Assembly (NCBI GenBank): GCA_003565555.1
Contig: PXBH01000128.1
Span: 1 to 39,609, forward strand
From: Cryomorphaceae bacterium
GTDB taxonomy: Bacteria > Bacteroidota > Bacteroidia > Flavobacteriales_D > Cryomorphaceae
DNA: 39,609 nucleotides
Direction: 5' to 3'
This document shows positions 34,181 through 39,609 of this stretch, piece after piece; position 1 is the stretch's first letter, and each line of letters starts with the position of its first letter. The notes beneath the pieces were generated by a model that did no database searches, was not told the DNA's origin, and saw nothing but the letters and a program-made list of their open reading frames with translations. The position numbers and the translations under genes are program-made.

Positions 34181-36805
34181 GTGGACAAAGAAATCTGGAT
34201 CGCCGTAAAAAAATACTACGCCCGCCTGCCGGAAATGACGGAAGCGGAGCGGGACGCGCTCATGGAGCGGCTGGAACGCGAGGAACCCGAGGCGGCCCGA
34301 ATTCTGACGAATCTGATGCGCGAAGGCGGCGATACGGCGTCCGACCTGGACAGCCCCGCCGTGAGCAAAATTCGCGAAAATGAACAGCCCGCGGACATGA
34401 TCGGGCGAAAGATCGGCAAGTACAAACTCACCTACCTCATCGGCATCGGCGGAATGGGGCGGGTGTACCTCGCGGATCGCACCGACCTTGAAGCCCATCA
34501 GCAGGTGGCGATAAAAATCATCAGCGCGGGCTATCTGACCGACGTGTACAAAAAGCGCTTTGACCGGGAGCGCAAGATCCTCTCCCGCCTCAACCACCCG
34601 CATATCACCCGCATATACGACGGAGGAATCTCGGAAGAGGGCACACCCTTCATCGTGATGGAATATGTGGAGGGGATGCCCGTCACGGAATATGTCACAG
34701 AAGAAAAGCTCTCCCTCGAATCCCGGCTCGAACTCTTCACAGACCTCTGCGAGGCCGTGGGCTATGCGCACCGCAACTTCGTGATGCACCGAGACCTGAA
34801 GCCCGGGAACATCTTGGTGAACCGCCACGGAATCGTGAAGGTGATCGACTTCGGCATTGCCAAAATTCTCGAAGAAGAAGATTCGGAAGAAGACCTTACG
34901 GTGATGGGCTACATACCGCTCACGCCGGCCTATGCCAGTCCGGAGCAGCTCACGGGCGGCGCGCTTACGGTGGCTTCCGACATTTACTCGCTCGGGGTGC
35001 TGCTCTACCAATTGGTGAGCGGCCACAAGCCCTTTCCGGGAAGTACGAAGTCGAACATCGCCCTTGCGGAACGGCTGCGCAACAACAGATCGCTCACGCG
35101 GCCGAGTGCGAAAATCGATCCCGCCATCACCGACGATGTGAAGGGCTGGCGAAAAAAGGTGCGCGGCGATCTGGACAACATCGTGCTCAAAGCCCTGAAG
35201 GAAAATCCCGAAGAGCGCTACGGAAGCGCGGAGCAGATGGCGGAAGACCTCCGCAGGTACAAGAACAACTACCCGGTATCGGCGCGCCCCGACAGCACGG
35301 TGTACCGACTGAAAAAATACGCCCAACGCAACACCTCCCTCGTAGTGTCGGGCGTGCTTCTTGTGCTCATCCTCGCCGCGGGGGTGGCTGCCGTGCTCAG
35401 GCAATCCGGCATAGCTCAGGAGGAGCGGAACCGCGCACAAGCGGAGGCCAAAAAGGCCAAGCAGGTCACGGAGTTCATCACCGACCTGTTTGACTACAGC
35501 GACCCGAACCGCACCAAAGGGGAAGTGATCACCTCCGAAAATCTCCTCAACCTCGGTTCGGAAAGGTTGCACGAGCTGGAAGATCAGCCGGCACTGCAGG
35601 CGGAGATGTACCGGGTGATCGGGGAACTTTACCAAAAGCAAAATCTTTACGATTCGGCAGATGCACACCTCCTGCGCGCGCTGAAACTCTTTAGGGGCGA
35701 GTACGGTGAAAACCATCACGAAGTGGCCCGAACGGCACTTCTGCTCAGTGCGCTGCACACATTTATGAACCGAAGCGCGTCAGCCATCGCCTATGCGGAG
35801 CAGGCATCCGCATACTTTTCGGAGCACCGGGACGACTACGGTTTGGAGTATGTGAAAGCACTCAATTACGAGGGGCGCGGCAAGAATCAAATGGGAGAAT
35901 ACGGCGCGGCCTTTGAAGTGCTCAATCGCGCCGCATCCTTTGCGGAAAATTGGCAAGACCCCACAGAAGCAGAATTGGTGACGATGGGCAGTGTGTACAA
36001 TGACTTGGCCGTGTCGCACCTCGAATCCGGAAGCCTCGAGCTATCCCGCTCCTTCCGGTTTAAGGCATTGAAGCAAATCATCAAGGCCCAAGGCGGGTAC
36101 AATCAGAACGTAGCAGCCATGTACAATAATCTGGGGCGCAGCTACTATGCGGAAGGCCGATACGACTCGGCGCAGTACTACAGCCGCAAGGCGCTGGAAG
36201 TTGACGAAAGAATTCACGGCGGGAAGCCCAGTTATTCCGCACAGTACGCCCATGCCGATTTGGCCAAAGCCTACATCGAAATGGGTGAACACGACCTCGC
36301 CTTGATCCACGCCCGAAAAAGCCTTGAAATGTCGGAAGGCCTTTACGGCAAAATGCATGTCAACACCTCCATCGGGATGAGTGCTTTGGCCGATGCCTTC
36401 ATCGCACTCGACCAAATCGACAGCGCTGAGAAATATCTGGAGGAAGCCACCTTGGCAATGAATACGTTTTACGAAAATAAGCATCCGATGGTGGCCTGGA
36501 ATTATTGGGACAAAGCCGAACGTTATCACCGAATCGGGCAGCGGGACAGGGCCATTGCAGTGAAGCAAAAATGCATGGAGATGTATGCCCTCCTCCTGCC
36601 GGACGAACACGCCGACATAGCCGAGGGCCACGACATTCTCGCGGGCTGGCTGCTCGAAGCAGGAAGGAAGGCAGAAGCACAGGAGGCGCTCCGAAAGAGC
36701 TTCGAGGCTCGGCAACATGCCTACGGGCCGGAGGATGAGCGCACGGGGCAGGCCCTCGAGCGCTTGAATGAGTTGGTATCGGAAGCGGATGACGGCGTCC
36801 GGTGA
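34181..36805 (+). CDS. Transmembrane Ser/Thr protein kinase with TPR tail
   Basis: An 874-residue Hanks-type kinase starting at a GTG. Residues 1-78 are a charged helical lead. The kinase domain spans about 81-363: glycine loop IGIGGMGRVYLAD, Lys112 in VAIKII, catalytic HRDLKPGNIL (Asp205), DFG Asp223, activation segment ending YASPEQLTGG, and SDIYSLGVLLYQLVSG. One membrane helix at about 386-407 (SLVVSGVLLVLILAAGVAAV) is followed by an extracytoplasmic region rich in TPR repeats to the end (RVIGELYQKQNLYDSADAHL, MYNNLGRSYYAEGRYDSAQY, RKALEVDERIHG). The sensor is therefore on the periplasmic side. It ends the rightward locus and should be opposed by the PP2C. All catalytic residues are present. 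Confidence 0.95.
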   Translation: MDKEIWIAVKKYYARLPEMTEAERDALMERLEREEPEAARILTNLMREGGDTASDLDSPAVSKIRENEQPADMIGRKIGKYKLTYLIGIGGMGRVYLADRTDLEAHQQVAIKIISAGYLTDVYKKRFDRERKILSRLNHPHITRIYDGGISEEGTPFIVMEYVEGMPVTEYVTEEKLSLESRLELFTDLCEAVGYAHRNFVMHRDLKPGNILVNRHGIVKVIDFGIAKILEEEDSEEDLTVMGYIPLTPAYASPEQLTGGALTVASDIYSLGVLLYQLVSGHKPFPGSTKSNIALAERLRNNRSLTRPSAKIDPAITDDVKGWRKKVRGDLDNIVLKALKENPEERYGSAEQMAEDLRRYKNNYPVSARPDSTVYRLKKYAQRNTSLVVSGVLLVLILAAGVAAVLRQSGIAQEERNRAQAEAKKAKQVTEFITDLFDYSDPNRTKGEVITSENLLNLGSERLHELEDQPALQAEMYRVIGELYQKQNLYDSADAHLLRALKLFRGEYGENHHEVARTALLLSALHTFMNRSASAIAYAEQASAYFSEHRDDYGLEYVKALNYEGRGKNQMGEYGAAFEVLNRAASFAENWQDPTEAELVTMGSVYNDLAVSHLESGSLELSRSFRFKALKQIIKAQGGYNQNVAAMYNNLGRSYYAEGRYDSAQYYSRKALEVDERIHGGKPSYSAQYAHADLAKAYIEMGEHDLALIHARKSLEMSEGLYGKMHVNTSIGMSALADAFIALDQIDSAEKYLEEATLAMNTFYENKHPMVAWNYWDKAERYHRIGQRDRAIAVKQKCMEMYALLLPDEHADIAEGHDILAGWLLEAGRKAEAQEALRKSFEARQHAYGPEDERTGQALERLNELVSEADDGVR

Positions 36806-36950
36806 CGGCGCACAGCACAAGCTCTGAGCTTGCAGGCACGGTCGGGAGCCGGCGGACGGCCATACAGATACACGTACGGAGGCACATGCCCTGTCCGGAA
36901 ATGTGGTAGGCGGAGCGTCAGATCGTCGGATTGAATTGATCAAGGCTGAA

Positions 36951-36958
36951 TATCTTTG
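36951..36958 (+). promoter_or_regulatory. Bacteroidota -7 promoter box for the DUF2200 gene
   Basis: TATCTTTG is a perfect TAnnTTTG match with ATTG 17 bases upstream as a weak -33 element. The leader to the ATG at 37001 is about 38 bases. A longer reading start at 36956 lies inside the box and is unlikely. Confidence 0.55.
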
Positions 36959-37000
36959 CCGGATCGACACGAGATTTCTAACCCCGAAAAACCGAACGGC

Positions 37001-37366
37001 ATGACAACAACTCCCGAACACGACAAACGCATGGCAGAAATGACCTTCGCCTCGGTGTACCCGCACTACCTCACCAAGGTGGAGCGCAAAGGCCGAACGA
37101 AAGAAGAATTGCACGAAGTGATCACGTGGCTTACGGGCTACGGCGAGGCCGACATCCGACGGTGCATTTCCGAAAAGTTGACTTTTAAGGAGTTTTTCGA
37201 ACAGGCTGTCCTCCACCCCAACGCGGGCATGATCAAAGGAATGATATGCGGGTACAGGATTGAGGATATCACCACTCCGATTACACAGCGGGTGCGGTAT
37301 TTGGATAAACTCGTTGATGAGTTGGCCAAGGGGCGAAAAACGGAGAAAATCAAGCGAACGAATTAG
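37001..37366 (+). CDS. DUF2200 family protein
   Basis: A 121-residue small cytoplasmic protein. FASVYPHYLTKVERKGRTKE, EVITWLTGYGEADIRRC, FFEQAVLHPNAGMIKGMICG and RIEDITTPITQRVRYLDKLV with DELAKGRKTEKI match the DUF2200 family along its whole length. The family is widespread in bacteria and has no established function; its members are usually stand-alone genes. Here it has its own promoter box, 195 bases after the kinase stop, so I do not count it as part of the motor/kinase locus. The Tyr/His/Lys-rich core looks like a compact helical domain, and no catalytic motif can be named. Confidence 0.85.
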   Translation: MTTTPEHDKRMAEMTFASVYPHYLTKVERKGRTKEELHEVITWLTGYGEADIRRCISEKLTFKEFFEQAVLHPNAGMIKGMICGYRIEDITTPITQRVRYLDKLVDELAKGRKTEKIKRTN

Positions 37367-37466
37367 TGTCTGTCCATCCCGTACGCCCCCCCTTCGGTCC
37401 GGAAACCGGCGATGAATTTGGCCGGTATTCAAATTCTCACTTAATTGCGCGTCAAAATGATATAGC

Positions 37467-38105
37467 ATGAATGCAGTGAAGAATTTTTTCAGGATCGGAC
37501 TTTTGGCTGCGGCATCTGCCGTTTTGAATGCGCCGACGGTTACGGCGCAACCGGAGGCTTTTGACCGTTTTGCGGAGAAGCAGTTTTACGGCAACCGCAT
37601 CCAAGCAGGATCAATTCTTCTCAACGGCAGTATACAAGCCACTGCTTTTGATAACCCCGATATCGAGGGCAGAGTGCATTCAGGAGGCTTTGGCTTGGGC
37701 ATCGCCCTCGCTGAATTTATTGTGGTTACGGCGAGTTATTCTCATGTAAAAACTGACTTTGCGACCGGGTTCGGCATCTCCGAACTCAGAACCAATGTTG
37801 TCCAAGCAGGTATTCGCTTCCTGCCGAATACACTCGCCGGCTTCGTGCAGCCATATATAGGACTCGAATACTTGCGCTCCACCCAAAAAAACTCAGAAAC
37901 AGCAGTTCTTCAGGGAGCGGTGATTCCTGCAGGATTCATTTTTTGGATATCTCACTTTATGGCTGTCACCGTGCAGCCTTTCAGCATCAGCATGTTGGGA
38001 AATACCGGGGACGACCGGGACTTCAATCCGCGGTTCGATTTCGATCTCGGTTTGACCAACCCTACCTTCGGCATCAGCTTTTTGATCAACGGGCAAAGAC
38101 CTTGA
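37467..38105 (+). CDS. Outer-membrane beta-barrel protein
   Basis: A 212-residue protein with signal peptide MNAVKNFFRIGLLAAASAVL, cleaved near TVTAQPEA. The mature part has amphipathic beta strands typical of small barrels: IQAGSILLNGSIQATAFD, GGFGLGIALAEFIVVTASYS, TNVVQAGIRFLPNTLAGFVQ, PYIGLEYLRSTQ and NPTFGISFLINGQRP at the end. It lacks the terminal aromatic residue common in barrels. No partner gene is adjacent, and it is not obviously part of the motor locus, which already has its own barrel gene. The family is uncertain beyond outer-membrane beta-barrel. A TTAATTG sequence about 25 bases upstream is a weak promoter candidate. Confidence 0.75.
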   Translation: MNAVKNFFRIGLLAAASAVLNAPTVTAQPEAFDRFAEKQFYGNRIQAGSILLNGSIQATAFDNPDIEGRVHSGGFGLGIALAEFIVVTASYSHVKTDFATGFGISELRTNVVQAGIRFLPNTLAGFVQPYIGLEYLRSTQKNSETAVLQGAVIPAGFIFWISHFMAVTVQPFSISMLGNTGDDRDFNPRFDFDLGLTNPTFGISFLINGQRP

Positions 38106-38649
38106 CGAAGCGCTGCGGCTCCCCTCCCGCTCACGGAAAGTGATTCGCACCGCCAAAGTCGAAGTGCTTTTCGTTGGAAAGTTCTCTTGAAAGGGTCGTT
38201 TAGTACGGCTCAAATGCCCTATTCGGGTGCTTTCACCCGGAGCAATCACCGTTGCTGCTCCTGAACGTAGACTGATTCTGACAAGGCACACACAAATCCG
38301 CCCTTTCAGCGCGATACATTTGTCGGCTTGACGCCTTTGTAATGGTTCGGTTAAAAACCGACTGCTTCCCGGGATGGTTCAGCTGAATACCGATTGTACC
38401 ATCCTCTGAAAAAGGGGTTGTGCATACATCCGGGATGCTACGGCCCGTACTCCGCGCTTCTTCCCTGACTTCCGCACAGCATTTCGATAGTTTACATAAC
38501 TAATTTAAAACCAGTTCTAAAAATTGGTGATATTGACTATTTTGGGTGATCATCGGAGAGGAAATACCCGAGTTTAATCTGGGAAATACAGGTATTCTGA
38601 ATTTGAACCTGTTTATTTTCAAATGATACCGCTCAACGGTATGTTTTTT

Positions 38650-38673
38650 CCACTTTGCCTTGATGCAAAGTGG
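38650..38673. repeat. Perfect hairpin in a candidate dispersed repeat
   Basis: CCACTTTGC (38650-38658) pairs perfectly with GCAAAGTGG (38665-38673) around CTTGAT. The sequence directly after it, AGCAAAAATCAAG, and the hairpin resemble an intergenic repeat type I associate with Bacteroidota genomes. Copy number cannot be tested here, since no second copy is in the window. Confidence 0.5.
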
Positions 38674-38820
38674 AGCAAAAATCAAGCGAATGCAAAGGCC
38701 CCGCCCCGGTTTTTGCAAAACGGTTCGGGCAGGCCCGCCCCGAATGGAGTTCGGTTCGGGCAAGAATTTTGGCGGTACTCAGGTCTTCCTGATCAACCTT
38801 TCGTCGGCCAAATCGGCCAT

Positions 38821-38904
38821 GATTTTCTGACCGAATTTCAAGCTGAATGGCTCGATTTTTCCATGAAAAAGAGAAACAAGTGGAGATAATTTTGTCAGAA
38901 AATC
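38821..38904. repeat. 11-base inverted repeat flanking a 62-base core
   Basis: GATTTTCTGAC (38821-38831) and GTCAGAAAATC (38894-38904) are perfect inverted copies. The layout would fit a very small non-autonomous element or a long-stem RNA. No target-site duplication is obvious at the edges. Confidence 0.42.
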
Positions 38905-39359
38905 CCTGTCCCCTTTTGGGGGAGCCCTATCGCTGTAGCATTCGCGGGCCGCGCACGGGGAATGGCGGAGATCTTTCGGGACGGACGGCGTTGCGGGGAT
39001 ATTTTTGACTTTATCAGCTGGTGAAATTTCCCAGGCGGCGCTGTGGCGGAAGGGCGTGACAGGGCCTGATATGACCTCCGAGATATTCTTTTGTTTGCTG
39101 ATGTAGATCAAAACAACCTCTGGTGCTTTGGGAGGATCGGCCTTGCAGATTTTTCTCAGAAATTTCGGCTTAAGTGAGCGTAATCGAAACCATGTCTGAA
39201 CCTGAGTTCGCTTGTTCTTCGGGATTCATATCGGCTATTGATAAGGGGGTTCAGAGAAATGAAGAAAATGCCGGAACTTGACCAAAGTACCGGAATTCTG
39301 TAGCAAAGACTTCTCCGAGCCTTGTCCATAAAATCCGATCTACTGCGTTCCATTTCCTT

Positions 39360-39377
39360 GCTTTAGCCCGCTAAAGC
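39360..39377. repeat. Perfect 8-pair palindrome
   Basis: GCTTTAGC (39360-39367) and GCTAAAGC (39370-39377) are separated by two bases. No T-run follows, so it is not a terminator. It could be an operator or part of an intergenic palindromic repeat. Confidence 0.45.
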
Positions 39378-39457
39378 TGCGAAAATGTGCCTTGTATATC
39401 GGTATTTTATGAACATATGAAAACCCCAATAACAATCGACCTCAGGTTCTGAGCTCA

Positions 39458-39494
39458 GCCGTCGGATTTTTCCTCAGAAAAATCCGCTAACGGC
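39458..39494. repeat. Long two-tier hairpin near the window end
   Basis: An inner stem CGGATTTTTC (39463-39472) with GAAAAATCCG (39477-39486) and loop CTCA is extended by GCCGT (39458-39462) with ACGGC (39490-39494) across a three-base bulge. No U-run follows on either strand. Fifteen pairs without a coding role suggest a structured RNA, or a repeat or attachment-type site. Confidence 0.5.
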
Positions 39495-39609
39495 GTTTGC
39501 GAGCCTGTCCCGCGGTTTTTGCGGGGTTTGGTTGAGATAGCGAGCGTAGCCTGAAATTTCGAGAAAAAGATGCACAGCCTTGAGTTATTCGGTCATTGTT
39601 GATTTTTTA

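Larger units (their letters stand above)
38106..39609. other. 1.5-kb gene-free region rich in hairpins
   Basis: No open frame here looks like a protein: the translations are short, Arg/Ser/Pro-rich and match no fold I recognise. The stretch instead holds a perfect TACATTTG box (38315-38322) with a TCGGTT/AACCGA hairpin (38347-38361) just behind it. It also holds the hairpin at 38650-38673, an 11-base inverted repeat at 38821-38904, and hairpins at 39360-39377 and 39458-39494. It resembles the repeat-bearing intergenic zones of Bacteroidota genomes and may hold small RNAs or decayed mobile repeats. Confidence 0.5.

Noticed and set aside
34166-35758. A 530-codon open frame antisense to the kinase gene
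   Set aside because: Its translation is rich in His, Val, Arg and Phe with no recognisable fold, while the opposite strand encodes a kinase with every catalytic motif. The frame is a by-product of high-GC codon use.
32758-36805. A TerY-type vWA-PP2C-kinase triad
   Set aside because: PP2C and a kinase are present, but no von Willebrand A domain protein is encoded in the locus.
36041-37468. A 475-codon open frame antisense to the kinase tail and DUF2200 gene
   Set aside because: It crosses two well-supported genes and the gap between them, and its translation shows no domain.
38500-39353. Several 60-110-codon frames on both strands in the tail region
   Set aside because: They overlap each other and run across hairpins and repeats, and their translations are Arg/Ser/Pro-rich with no fold. 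I treat the region as non-coding.
1-39609. CRISPR arrays, tRNA or rRNA genes, transposases, phage or plasmid functions
   Set aside because: None was found: there are no regularly spaced direct repeats, no cloverleaf-like sequence and no mobile-element protein motifs in any supported gene.

Overview
This window comes from the chromosome of a Bacteroidota bacterium, most likely a Flavobacteriia- or Saprospiria-like lineage with moderately high GC. Three things point there. A secreted metalloprotease ends in a type IX secretion sorting domain. At least eight promoter-like sites match the Bacteroidota -7 consensus TAnnTTTG. The gene complement also fits: PorT-type beta-barrels, a surE-lpxB operon, LysM plus periplasmic-binding fusions, Rcp1-type response regulators and DHp domains of the SH(I/V)VRAP type. 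The exact genus cannot be read from the window.

Layout. 1-4448: the tail of an endonuclease/exonuclease/phosphatase, then a leftward guaA - LysM/periplasmic-binding protein - hemF operon with overlapping genes. 4604-9921: a rightward two-component cluster with a multi-PAS histidine kinase carrying a CheB-like N-terminal remnant, an Rcp1-type response regulator, and a receiver-PAS-DHp protein that lacks a kinase ATPase domain. 10086-15086: a coiled-coil lipoprotein, a T9SS-exported M43 metalloprotease and an AsmA-like protein. 15092-18420: two leftward transporters (SSS and SLC13/DASS). 18421-19030: a gene-free stretch with two copies of an apparent structured RNA, followed by the dps terminator. 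19031-24237: leftward dps, a GAD/CSAD-like PLP decarboxylase, a WG-repeat protein and a TPR-like protein. 24340-25497: rightward trmD and rplS with a terminator. 25713-29306: leftward surE - small membrane protein - lpxB, then a SpoIID-domain protein.

29693-36805 is the most interesting part. It is a rightward run of seven genes: an outer-membrane beta-barrel, a double zinc-ribbon protein, a MotB/ExbD-like single-pass protein with a novel-looking periplasmic beta domain, a MotA/ExbB-like proton-channel protein, a PP2C phosphatase, an ECF sigma factor of the kinase-associated (TIGR02999-like) type, and a transmembrane Ser/Thr kinase with a TPR tail. I read it as a candidate ion-driven envelope motor or stator wired to Ser/Thr phosphorylation and to its own sigma factor. 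This is inference from domain content and gene order. It does not match Zorya or TerY-type systems as I know them.

37001-38105 holds a DUF2200 protein and another beta-barrel. The last 1.5 kb (38106-39609) has no convincing gene but is rich in hairpins and inverted repeats. No tRNA, rRNA, CRISPR array, transposase or phage gene was seen.
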